From: Coemansia sp. RSA 922
Lineage: Eukaryota > Kickxellomycota > Kickxellomycetes > Kickxellales > Kickxellaceae
Direction: 5' to 3'
DNA: 24,242 nt
Assembly (NCBI GenBank): GCA_027577415.1
Contig: JANBQS010000254.1
Span: 1-24,242 of the forward strand
Shown here in pieces: positions 1 to 9,013 of this stretch (positions within the stretch are counted from its first letter, which is position 1; each line of letters begins with the position of its first letter). The notes beneath the pieces were generated by a model. The model was not told where the DNA came from, made no database searches, and saw nothing but the letters and a program-made list of their open reading frames with translations. A program made the translations under genes and the position numbers.

Positions 1-935
1 GGCAGTGTGCGCCTACTCTGCAGTCTCTGTCCATGTCTTCCATTCGATACAGCGACATTGTTGACCTTATACAAGATAGTAATGGCGACTTTATGGTGTA
101 TCCGCAGCTACTTTTGCTGGAGCACTCTGTATATGCGGGGTTTGAGCTATCAGAAATGCCGGTCAATCGTGGCGCCACGCCGTTCCCCCACCTTAAGCGT
201 CTAATCTTTCAGGCAAGCTACCCGTTTGGCGACGACACACCTTTTCGTGGCAATGCAGGGACTCTCGAGACATTGAGCTTTATATTGGATCACCAGACAC
301 TGGAAATACTTGATAGACACAGGGTGTTTACTCCCACTAGTCATCCGAAGCTGCGATGTGTTGACACCAGTCTTTCAGATGGCGACCAACCCGAACATAC
401 CAGTACCTCGACTAATCTGCTGAGCTTTGCTCTACGTATTGGACCATTCGCACAGGTGCGAAAGATTGATGACCTTGAGAATGATGACCCAGCGTGGATG
501 TGTATGCTTCAACTAATTGGCACTATGAACTCTATTCAAATCCTAGTATTGCCAAAAATACGCCTGGCACTCTGGGACGCTATCACACTTGTCAAGGCAC
601 TCCCACTGCTCTCGGATCTTCATACCTCGACGCCTTGCCTCGGGGAAATACCAGCGGGTATCGATTTGGCTCTACTTCCCGACCATGTCATCTTAACATA
701 TGTACCAATAGGAAAGCGGTTCCGATGCTGGCGCATTGTTGAAGTGATGTCTGAGGGATTTGTAGATGCTGCACATTGCGTATTGCTCATGGCGCTTTTA
801 TGTCCCAATTTCGATTATGTGGCTCCGCCAGGCGTCAATCATCAGCTGTTCATGGCTAAACTGGACGAGATTATGCACACAGACGGATACAAACAATACT
901 CAACTCGTTTGCAGCGCTTGCTATTTACTAGCTGA
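1..935 (+). CDS. F-box-like hypothetical protein, 5'-truncated by the window edge
   Basis: The frame is open from the first bases of the window to the TGA at 933-935, so the ATG at 33 is probably internal. About 310 residues are visible. They align nearly gap-free with the C-terminal half of the minus-strand gene at 5778-7493: shared landmarks include PxLxxL, YPFGDDxxFRGNAxTL, LWDxxTLVKxLPLLxDLHT and LLLALxCPNF. The paralogue's N-terminus looks like an F-box, so this is likely the leucine-rich substrate-recognition half of an F-box protein acting in SCF-type ubiquitination; that function is inferred from the paralogue. No frame break is seen here, so this copy may be the functional one. AATAAA-type polyadenylation signals and AT-rich sequence follow at about 950-1035. 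The 936-1122 gap shows nothing else. Confidence 0.75.
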   Translation, partial: QCAPTLQSLSMSSIRYSDIVDLIQDSNGDFMVYPQLLLLEHSVYAGFELSEMPVNRGATPFPHLKRLIFQASYPFGDDTPFRGNAGTLETLSFILDHQTLEILDRHRVFTPTSHPKLRCVDTSLSDGDQPEHTSTSTNLLSFALRIGPFAQVRKIDDLENDDPAWMCMLQLIGTMNSIQILVLPKIRLALWDAITLVKALPLLSDLHTSTPCLGEIPAGIDLALLPDHVILTYVPIGKRFRCWRIVEVMSEGFVDAAHCVLLMALLCPNFDYVAPPGVNHQLFMAKLDEIMHTDGYKQYSTRLQRLLFTS

Positions 936-1122
936 CAGAATTGGCGCAATGTAGAATAATAAAGATATTGGTATTAAAAAGAAATACATATAGAAGAAAT
1001 ACATATAATACAAAATAAAGAAGCGTAAATAAAAGGAATAGCTGCCCTGAAGGTTTAGACGGCCTGTACATTACCCGCATTCACGGGCTGAATGAGTCAG
1101 GCCTGTAGTTGGCCAGGCGTGA

Positions 1123-1895
1123 CTATTCGGGCAACCGCCTGCCATCCAGGCGCGGGCATAGACCATTGACTGCGTCCTCGGGGCCGCCTGCATTGCCACC
1201 TGGCGTGGACAAGTATTCGAGCAAGCCGTCAAATCTTGATCCCGCTGGGAAGCTAAAAAGCTTGGTAGTCTCAACGGAATTGCTAGAGAAACCTAGTGAA
1301 TGTCAGTGCGAACTTGTATTCACCTGGTATCCAGTGAGTATCACACCCCTACTTCTACTGGTCTGTGGCGACCAACCAGGGATATTAGTCGCGTTGGAGA
1401 GATGGCTAGTAGAGTTGGTGCTCGTTGGTTTACCCCTGCTCTCCGGTGCTAAGGGGCGAATAGTGCAGGCGACATCGTGGCTGAAGTCGCAGTCATAATA
1501 TGTACATCTGTTTCCACTTTTGATGCCCCTGCACAGCACCGTCCGGTAGTTGGGCGGCTTAGGGCGCTCTCGAATCTCGGCTGCCCCGTGTGCGAATGTG
1601 CAGGCGTCGCCCTTTGCACACACACCTTTGCTCTCAAATGCCCAGCAGGGCTTAGTCTTCCAGCTGCGAGATGGTGCTGGAACGACATTTCCCCTGTTGG
1701 CCGAGCCGGAATCTAGCAAACAAAAAGGAATACACACCTGGCGTAGTTAGAAAATGGAAAGAACCTGATATGAAATAGCCCAAGATAGCATTAGGTGGTG
1801 GGTAGACTGTTAAAAAAAACGTGGCCAGCCACGTTTCAATTGAGGTTTGTGTGTTTGTGTGTCTTACCTGAATTGCGCTGGGAGGGAGAGGTCAT
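1123..1895 (-). CDS. Tandem CCCH zinc-finger protein, TTP/TIS11 (Cth1/Cth2) type, three-exon model
   Basis: Two fingers are plain: C-x8-C-x5-C-x3-H after the lead-in KTKPCWAF, then C-x8-C-x4-C-x3-H after YRTVLC. The spacing and lead-in sequences are those of tristetraprolin-type proteins, which bind AU-rich elements in mRNA 3' UTRs and promote decay. Finger-bearing exon 2 has no sensible ATG of its own. I model exon 1 at 1868-1895 (MTSPSQRNS), donor GTAAGAC, a 155-nt intron 1713-1867 ending TTTGCTAG, and a split Asp codon that keeps frame. Exon 2 runs 1347-1712. A second 54-nt intron (1293-1346; donor GTGTGA, branch CTGAC, acceptor TTCACTAG) would remove the TGA at 1303-1305, and the same frame then stays open to a TAG at 1123-1125, giving 187 residues. 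Without that intron the protein ends at 1303. Finger identity is secure; exon 3 is less so. Confidence 0.72.
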
Positions 1896-2866
1896 TATTT
1901 GAACAAGGTAGGAAAATATGTTTTGAACAGTTGGAAATAGAGAGAGAGAGGCAATTGTCGGGTGTAATTAAGAAAAAGGAAGATAAGAAAAAAAGGAGTA
2001 AACGTCGCAGGGCCAGCTTCAAAAGATAGGTAACCAGGTAAGGAGCCAACAATGCCGGCCACATATCCCAAGCATATTCCTTTGCATGCTCCCCTCAAAT
2101 TGCCCAATGGCAAACTCGCTCTGACCATGCCTTTTCTCTGCTCGATTAAATGCTACAATGACCCGACGGACAACATGCCCACTAGCGTCCTTGCCAGTCA
2201 CCAGACCCCGACCAAACAATTCTCTTGTTTCGTGGAAGTGGCAGCAAACACAATTTTTTATTTTACAGCCGTCCTACATACAGTGATGACAGCAAGGTAG
2301 ATTTGGTAAAGATAGCATAACCCATCTATTAGTTGCTACTCATAGCTATCACGTAAGAGTGTGTGGCGGAGGAGGGACCAAAATAGTTGCATCTTGGAAA
2401 AGCGACATGGCTACAAAAGCCACTTCGCCAAAAAAACAAGCTGTCAGCTGAACTTCTGCGTTATCTTGTCACATTTTTATCTCTCTAACAATTATCTCCT
2501 TTGTTTTATTCTCTGGATAATGACAATAAAGCCACTGTGTGTATCACACATAAACAGTCCTTTGGAGCACATCAACACACTCTACACTTTGTGATTATCT
2601 GGACAATGATCCAGGCAATCTGCTACAAGAGCAACTACGTTATAAGAAGGTTCTAGGTGAGATCACAAATTCAGAAATCTATCGCATGGGTTAAAGAGTT
2701 GGTCCATATCTAAATAGGCTGCATTTGCACAAGTTACTGTATACCCGACAACATAAGCTTGTTTACGCACGTGAATTGGCAAGGTACTGGTTATCTACTC
2801 ATTGCTCTCCCTTTTGAACAGCTAGCTTCCAATGCATGACTAAACAATGTTTTATCCTGAAAACCT
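1896..2866. other. Intergenic region, no supported gene
   Basis: Upstream of the CCCH gene the plus strand is purine-rich (about 1930-2030), fitting a 5' UTR/promoter on the minus strand. A stretch at about 2052-2300 is open on both strands (82 codons plus, 66 minus) with no recognisable domain, no intron support and no repeat partner in the window; I do not call it. The 2300-2866 part is AT-rich and lies beyond the end of the DUF4246 pseudogene. Confidence 0.5.
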
Positions 2867-4746
2867 CTAAATTATTTTATGCAAGGTTTCGAATGAAAAG
2901 TACGGCTCAAAGCGCTCTGAAGAAATATCCTTAAAAAGGCACTCAACCTCGGCCTCCATCTCGACGCGGAGCTCCTTGGCCTCCTTGAGAGAAACCGGAA
3001 AGCTAATCTAGTCCATGATGCCATCCATGACGAGAAGAGGTAAGCTGCGGAACGGCTCAGATGATAGAATGTCCTCCGTCCACCAATCTTTCTGCTGTGG
3101 TGGCACAATCTCAGTTGATGGAATGCACGTACTCGGGTCCACAAAATAAAACGTGAGCATTTTGCAATGGCCAGGCTTGGTAGCATCATCCAAAGCAAGC
3201 TCAGACATTTGATACTGGATAGTGTTGGGAAACACCACGCACTGTTTGTTGTAGATATCGACGTCACCTAGCTCCTGTGAAACGTCATGTGCACCATCCC
3301 CATATTCAATATTCAGGCCATTTGCAAAGCACATAGCATAGTACTCAAAGCTGTCACTTGGGTAATGTTTGGCACGAAGCGCCTCGCGGAATGTTAGACT
3401 GCACGGAGCAATGTTGGCCATGTCGTAAAAGTATACCCCAGTACCAATGATGCGCTCATTGGCCAGTCCCACCACGCTCCAGTCCTTGCTGCTATAGGAG
3501 GGAGCCTCTGGAGTCAGCTCGACGCTAGATAACTTGACAATGGCCTGTAGTCACCGACCACGGAGCCTGTATGGGCTGATAGGACGCTTGGGCACAACAA
3601 ATGGCTTAGGCTGCGGATCGACATATGACGCGTCTTCCTTCCAGGCCTGGAGCTCATCAAGGTACTCAAGATATGCCCAGCGACCGGATTTTGGCTCTGG
3701 CTCTGGCCTTTCATGCTCGTAGCACTCATATAGGTTAAGTTCCACTCCTGGCTTTCGAGGATGCACCAAGTCTGTGACTACCTGCTCGAGCAGTGGAAGG
3801 AACTTGGAGAAGATGCTGGTGATGATCGGGTAAAGCGCTGCGTGTTTGACAGGGTGCAGGTTGTTGATGTAGGACTTGATTGTAATGGTGCCATTGTCGT
3901 CTACTCGAAACTCAGATGGTAGCCAGCAGAAATTCGGCGAGGTATAGGAGCCGTATTGCTCGTCAGTGTCTTACTCTTCCGAAGATGAAGATGAAGAAGA
4001 GGATGCACTCTGTTTGCTGGAGGCCGATCCATCCGAGTCATTGTCCAAGTCGTAGTCATAAACAGACTCCTCCGAATTAGAGTTCTCTTCCCGTGGTAAG
4101 GCCGGAAGAAGGTAGCAAGTCGGGCCACTTCCAGAAGCATCACTTAGTATCTTGCACCACCTGCAAAGTGATCTAGGGCACTCAACCAGTTTATCAGACA
4201 TGAGCAATGCCTGGGCCGACGAGCTAGACTGGCGGCATAGCCTCGATTGACAGTAGACCAGCAGGTAAAGTGACGGATCAATCAAGTTAAGCACACGAGG
4301 CTGACTGTCTGGGTGCCAATCTTTCTGATGATCAGGGACGTTCTCAAGAATGGTTGCATGTTCCCTGAGCCTCTTTATAATCTTGGCGTCAATAAGCGTA
4401 TCAGAAATCCACACGCCATCAGCCGCACTGAGTCTGATATTGCTGCTTGGTGGGATAGAGACTTGTAGTAATGCAGCTCGTCGAGCACATAGCAAAACTC
4501 AACGTCGGTCAGCTCCTTAGCTTTGGCTTCGACGGACCAGCTGAGACAGGTTTCTTTGCTATTGAGCGCCTCTATCCAGCCAGGCTTTGAGCGGATAGTG
4601 CTACTCATCTCGCGCATCCGCCTTTCGTAGATGGTGTCCATTAACTTTCGCGGGCTGTGGTATATGGCTCCAGGCGAGAAGCGGGCTCTGATGCGCTCAT
4701 CCAAAGTTGGTGGGTGTGTAGGGGTGCGTGTGCTCTGTTTGCTCAT
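2867..4746 (-). pseudogene. DUF4246-family protein, pseudogene with three in-frame stops and one frameshift
   Basis: Reading from ATG 4746 down to TAG 2867 recovers most DUF4246 landmarks in order: YVLDELHYYKSL, DGVWISDTLI, ENVPDHQKDWHP, DPSLYLLVY, FCWLPSEF, IKSYINNLHP, LRGR/LQAIVKL, TKPGHCKMLTFYFVDPS, IVPPQQKDWW and a terminal VSLKEAKELR. The family is fungal, of unknown function, with a cupin/2OG-oxygenase-like core. Breaks: a frame change near 4455-4465 (one base short between YYKSL and the ADGVW block, with no room for an intron), TAA 3971-3973 after a Ser/Glu-rich run, TGA 3551-3553 inside LRGR-LQAIVKL, and TAG 3008-3010 where I recall a Trp in the family. All segments after the frameshift share one frame. 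Apparent metal-site residues are also changed (W-S-V-V-G where I recall W-H-x-E-G, at 3470-3481). Total about 627 codons, a usual family length. Decay is the best reading; sequencing error would have to recur four times. Confidence 0.85.
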
Positions 4747-5524
4747 TGTGTGAAATTCAAAAGTAGAATGAGAAATTAGAAACTTTGAAAAATGTAAAAC
4801 CAAAAGAATAAAAGGGTAAACATCCTGAAGTGCTCTCTCCTCAAGCGGAGAATGATCTCAATCACCCTGAGATTCGCAAATCGGGAGTCAGTTATCACAG
4901 TGATCAAACTATTGTGGAGCATTTGATTACGATTTCAAAGGGCGCTACTGCGTTGTAAATAACCCTCTATCTCTGGCGTCACACGTTTATGTTAATAGTA
5001 GGTGGTATTAGCAGGGAGACTTGAAGTAGCTTAGACATATGCGTTAGAAATGGTAATATATAAATTTAATACGCTGGGGATCCTCTTATTCTATTTCAAT
5101 TAAAACGCAAAGTAGCTTCAACTAAAGATATGGAGCTCAGGGTGGTATATAAGGCAATGAATTTTAAAGTTGTCAAAGGAACTGCATGCTTTACCGCACA
5201 CTTTGCACAGAACAGTTTTTGACGTGTTTGCCGAATCCATGTTTCTCATCGTAAACAAAAGCAAAATTAATATCTGTGTGCTTGGCAGGAAATAAAAGTA
5301 GTGAAGATGATTGAGGTGTCAGTAGTCGTTAACGCATACCTCTATGCCAACAGTGCCTTTTTTATAAAATAGTTTTAAGAGAAGTGCTTGTGGAAAAAGT
5401 GACTCAATAGCATAGTTTTATTTCATCGCATCAAATCACACATGTAACTATCATCGTGTGCGTGCAAACATGGCGATATCAACTGTAACTAAATATGCCA
5501 GTGAAGATTATTATTAACCTGACA
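4747..5524. other. Intergenic region with one short unexplained open frame
   Basis: The first ~60 bp are the probable promoter of the DUF4246 relic. On the plus strand 4812-4958 is open for 48 codons (contains NHPEIRKSGVSYHSDQ) and reads like protein, but it has no ATG and no upstream exon I can identify; it could be a gene fragment. The rest (4960-5524) is AT-rich with no ORF, RNA gene or repeat that I can recognise. Confidence 0.4.
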
Positions 5525-5718
5525 GGTTAGCTAGATGCTAGCTAGCAGTGAGTTCCCGCCCTCTGACCCCTTAATCGGCCAGAGCTGTGATCAGTTTTGG
5601 TCAGGGGTGAGGAGAGAGAGGCGCCGCCTCAAACTTGCTAATAAGATTCTTATATTAACAAATTGATTTCTGGACCTGACAAGGGCTATGCACACTGCTT
5701 TTTAACATCCAACTAACC
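5525..5718 (-). mobile_element. MITE-like element, copy 1 (~194 bp, terminal inverted repeats)
   Basis: The left end (ggttagctagatgctagcta...) and the reverse complement of the right end (ggttagttggatgttaaaaa...) match at about 20 of 26 positions. The reverse complement of the whole unit aligns end to end with 20161-20359: shared blocks include ataagaat, the GCCTCTCTC tract, agctctggccg and cactgct...tagcatctagctaacc. There is no coding capacity. No clear target-site duplication remains, so the superfamily is unassigned and the insertion looks old. It sits just beyond the 3' end of the F-box-like pseudogene. Confidence 0.7.
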
Positions 5719-5777
5719 AATCATATAAATAAAATGAATAGGAATAAATATTTTGTATTATAAACAACGAGATTCAG

Positions 5778-7493
5778 TCAGTCTTGTTTACTATTCCATC
5801 CTTTAAACAGCAGGCACCGCAATCGAGGTGCATATGGCTGGAATGCATCAGAGTCAATGATTTCCTCCATCGCCTTCATGAGTGGCTCGCGCTGGCAATG
5901 AAAAGTAGCGGCATGGGTGAAATTGGGGCACACCAGCGCCAATAAGAGAACACTCAAAGCAGCCTTGTCGTATCCGCCACAGGAACTACTAATATGCCAG
6001 AACCGGAGACGTTCACTCACCAAGGTATAGTTTGAGATCACATGCACCAAAAGCTCCTCCTTGGTGGCATTATAGGGGAAATTGTCAATAGCTGGAGCAC
6101 AGGTGTGCAGATCGGTGAGTAATGGAAGCGACTTGACCAAAGTAAAGACATCCCAGAGACCCGGTGTATTGGATAGCTTGAGTACTTGAATGCAGGAATG
6201 AGCGCCATGCGACGAGAATGCAGACAGCAGAGGTTGGCGAACAGAACTTATTCCGATAGACCTCATATGCGATCTTGGCCCGATACCGAGAACAAACTGT
6301 GCATAGTCGATGGGCGTAGCAAACAGATCCAATACACCACCTTCGTAAAATTCAAATGTCGCATGCTGAAGCAAAGGATGGCTGCCAGGCATAAACACGT
6401 TAAACCCACGGAGCAGAGAGGCGGTTGAACTGGTTAGACCCAACTCCAAGTACTTGAGTGTGCTTGCGTTTCCCCTAAAAACTACGTCGTCACCAAACGG
6501 GTATTCAGGCATGAGCATTAATTGCTGAAGACTAGGGAACGGCACGACGTCAGGTGAGACCACTCGCTCATGATCATCAAAATCTAATCAACACCGAAGA
6601 TACAGCGAAACCAAGCACGGATACGTTATGTAGCTACCGTCGGTGTTTCGGATGATGCCACATATGTCAACATAGTTATACTCTGACTCGAAGCTCAGAA
6701 CCTGTAAAGTTGACGCATTCTGCCGCACCGACTGCAAAACGCCCTTGTCACTGTCTGCAGACGTGTATGTGATATGCGTCAGGTTGCGGATCGTATCCAA
6801 GTGCTGCCATATGGGCGCCGTAGTACCGATTTGGTAGTCATAATCAATGCGGCCAACTAACTGGTAGAGTTGAGAGGCCAGGTAGCCAACCAGATTATCG
6901 GTTAATTCGGTTTCAAAGTCCCCCAGTTGTACTCTAATCTCGCTGACAGTAGGCGCTATCTGCTTGATACGCTCAACAAATTCCCTAATGTTGGCCTCAG
7001 CTCGCGATAAATCGACTTCAATGCCCTCGTCCTCATCGTCCAGCTCCTCCATGGCGAGTGAAAGGGCAATTTTGCGAACCAGCGGAAACGCACAGCCATC
7101 ATAAGGTGCGCGTGAGAGCGCCTCCAATGCCATCCCAGAGTAAACGGCCCGCTCGTCAAGTTCAATCTCCAGCTCCTTGGCTAGGTGGTGCGTCGTGTGG
7201 CCGAGGTACTTGTATGCATTGCGATCACCTGAGTGGTTTGACGATAAATCGTAAACACCATGGGCATCTTGCGAGGATAGGGAAACCTTTATCTTAAAAT
7301 AATTGCAGTAGAGTGGGAGTGCGATAGCGCGAAAGTTGCGGCTGACCTGCAGCAGTGGTTTCAGTAGCGCTTTGTACTTTTGAGAGTCTGTCCAAACTTC
7401 ATCAAACTCCATGCGACTGCTGCTCACTACATGGTCAACTATCAATTTAACGACAAAGAGCGGGAGAAACTGGAAGGGCGACGGAATAGTCAT
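5778..7493 (-). pseudogene. F-box-like protein, full-length frame broken by one TGA
   Basis: ATG at 7493-7491 opens a frame that runs to TGA at 6588-6590, then continues in the same frame through eight codons into a further ~260-codon stretch ending at 5778. The N-terminus (FQFLPLFVVKLIVDHVV ... LLKPLLQVSRNFRAIALPLYC) has the F-box pattern: LP start, hydrophobic helix, then VSRxFRxxAxPxY. The remainder is LRR-like with no sharp repeats. Across the stop, the alignment with the plus-strand paralogue at 1-935 is gap-free (YP plus 28 residues on both sides), with TGA facing a Tyr codon. A spliced intron would delete conserved residues, and no GT-AG pair fits. Total 571 sense codons plus the internal stop. 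Likely a young pseudogene, or a short F-box product of ~301 residues; readthrough is possible but the context (TGA TTA) is not a known strong one. Confidence 0.8.
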
Positions 7494-7659
7494 TGCTTTC
7501 AAATGGCGACCGAGAGTACGAAATAAATAAAAGAGGGGAAAGTAGAGATTGGAAAGGAGAGAAAGGGAAAGTGATCGCTCTCTTATCTGCTTCTTTTGCC
7601 ATTAGATTTTGCGCAGCAGATCTCCTAAAAGAAATCAACGGAGGGTTGGGGACGTGCTG

Positions 7660-7790
7660 AGCTGCGGCCAAAGGTGGCCGCAGCAATCGCTGAGTGGGCC
7701 AGTAGATAAGGCCCGCTTCTCCCCCAAGGTGGGGATGGATGTTCCTTAGTTCGCTATTCCTCACATCCGCTTATTTATTATACTATATTC
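7660..7790 (-). repeat. Dispersed repeat R2, copy 1, with a perfect hairpin
   Basis: The reverse complement of this stretch aligns with 22915-23040: shared blocks are tataataa(t)taagcggatgtga, aatarcgaact, ggagaagcgggcc, ctggccyactcagcgat and a tail containing ccgca. Identity is moderate, so the copies are old. Positions 7661-7684 form a perfect 10-bp stem (gctgcggcca/tggccgcagc) with a 4-base loop, at one end of the element. It has no coding capacity. It lies directly upstream of the F-box-like pseudogene. Confidence 0.6.
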
Positions 7791-8124
7791 ACTCATAAGC
7801 CATACTCGCTAACAAGCTTATTTGAAGACGCGTCAGCAGATAAAAGGAACTGATCTACAGCCATTACTTGAACGTCTTATATTTATTATCTGCTTGCATG
7901 TGTAAATATTTAAGTGTGTGTCATATGTTTGAAACGAGGTGTATTGTGTAAAGCTATATGTTTATAAAATTCTAGATCATAAAACAAAAACTTACGCAAT
8001 AGAGCGTAATAGAGAGCAAGCAACAGCTTCAAGATTTGGTCTGCTTTAGAAGAAAGATGGTAGGTATCTCGGCAAGTAGAGCTATAAATAATATGCTGAC
8101 AAGATATTACCCACAAAAATGCCA
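7791..8124. other. AT-rich spacer, no gene seen
   Basis: This spacer lies between repeat R2 and the 3' end of the small minus-strand gene at 8125. Short open stretches exist on the minus strand but have low-complexity hydrophobic content and no homologue in the window. Confidence 0.4.
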
Positions 8125-8442
8125 TCACTCATTGCTTGACTTTACCCACTTGAATGCGTAATATGCGCCATACACTTTAACTTTAGTCGTTTCAAAATAA
8201 TCATCGACATCTATTTCAATTTCGTTGGTAAGAATGGCGGTTCTATCGATAATGTTCTCATCACATATTTCGGCACTCTTATAGAAAAAGGTTTGATAAG
8301 TAGATCCATCACCAGGATAATTACCATATCCTGGACTTGCTCTTTTTGCTATATCTGTATTGTTATGAATACTCGTAATATTGTCTCTACAAGAGAACTT
8401 CTTAGAGTGGTTGGAAGCGTCAATCAAGTGAACTTGGGACAT
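8125..8442 (-). CDS. Hypothetical small protein, 105 residues
   Basis: A single exon runs from ATG 8442-8440 to a stop at 8125. No domain is recognised. The product is acidic toward the C-terminus (EIEIDVDDYFETT), has a Gly/Tyr-rich middle (SPGYGNYPGDGSTY), and lacks a signal peptide or membrane segment. What supports it as a gene is a core promoter motif shared with other small genes in the window: ATATAAAAGAGC at 8541-8552, about 100 bp upstream of the ATG. I cannot align the protein convincingly with the other small proteins here. Confidence 0.5.
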   Translation of the reverse strand: MSQVHLIDASNHSKKFSCRDNITSIHNNTDIAKRASPGYGNYPGDGSTYQTFFYKSAEICDENIIDRTAILTNEIEIDVDDYFETTKVKVYGAYYAFKWVKSSNE

Positions 8443-8540
8443 GCTAATCGGATTCTAAAATAGATAATTCAAGTGGCTATGTGTTCAAGTTCTAATGGTG
8501 GAAGTGTAAGGAAGATAATTGAGAAACAAAGCGGCCGCCT

Positions 8541-8552
8541 GCTCTTTTATAT
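8541..8552 (-). promoter_or_regulatory. TATA box of the small gene at 8125-8442
   Basis: On the minus strand this reads ATATAAAAGAGC, about 100 bp before the ATG. The same GCTCTTTT(T)ATA string (plus-strand view) occurs at 19649-19660 and 23850-23861 at a similar distance from the starts of other small genes. Confidence 0.5.
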
Positions 8553-9013
8553 GATTTCCCAAGAGCACATTCTCTCCACCATTCACTTCGTGTGTGCAAG
8601 CTGTTGAAGGAGGAGCACTGACTGAACCAATACCCACAAAGTGCCCCCCAACAGCTTTACCAGCGCAATATATTTTGCAGTCAAGCACTATAGCTTAGAA
8701 AGAAGAGGGTGCCAATGGTGTTTCTTTGAAAGCACAAGGTGAAAAAAAGAAGCACCTTTATAGAAAGTAAGAGAAAAAAGGCGAGTGAAAAGCGCAGTAA
8801 GCAAGGTCTGAAGAAGTGTGCTGCCTTGCTGAACAAGGGGCCATTGAGGCAAATACATGTAGCCCATTCTTCATTAGCTAAAAGTCTCTTGTGGTCGCTC
8901 TCTTTTGCAACCGTTCTCTTTGCAACGACGAAAGACACCCTTGTATATTTTTCCTTCTTCTCTCAGATAACCTATTTAGGCTTACATAGGTGAAATAATA
9001 TTGTTAAAAAAAT
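8553..9013. other. Intergenic region, no supported gene
   Basis: This is the upstream region of the small gene and the 3' flank of TRM11. Overlapping short open frames occur on both strands (for example a Lys-rich one near 8739-8993), but none has a recognisable domain or promoter. Purine/pyrimidine asymmetry is strong at about 8740-8820. Confidence 0.4.

Noticed and set aside
1109..1498. 129-codon plus-strand frame over the CCCH gene
   Set aside because: Antisense shadow; the minus strand carries two exact zinc-finger motifs.
3551..3560. GTGACTACAG as a mini-intron removing the TGA in the DUF4246 relic
   Set aside because: Ten bases is far too short for a spliceosomal intron, and the conserved block is contiguous across it.
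3957..3973. GTAAGACACTGACGAG as an intron removing the TAA in the DUF4246 relic
   Set aside because: Its donor and branch-like sequences are good, but 16 bases is too short, the phase does not fit, and later acceptors would remove the conserved WLPSEF block.
7447..7764. 105-codon minus-strand frame upstream of the F-box-like pseudogene
   Set aside because: Much of it is repeat R2, which is noncoding in the other copy, and it overlaps the F-box-like start in another frame.
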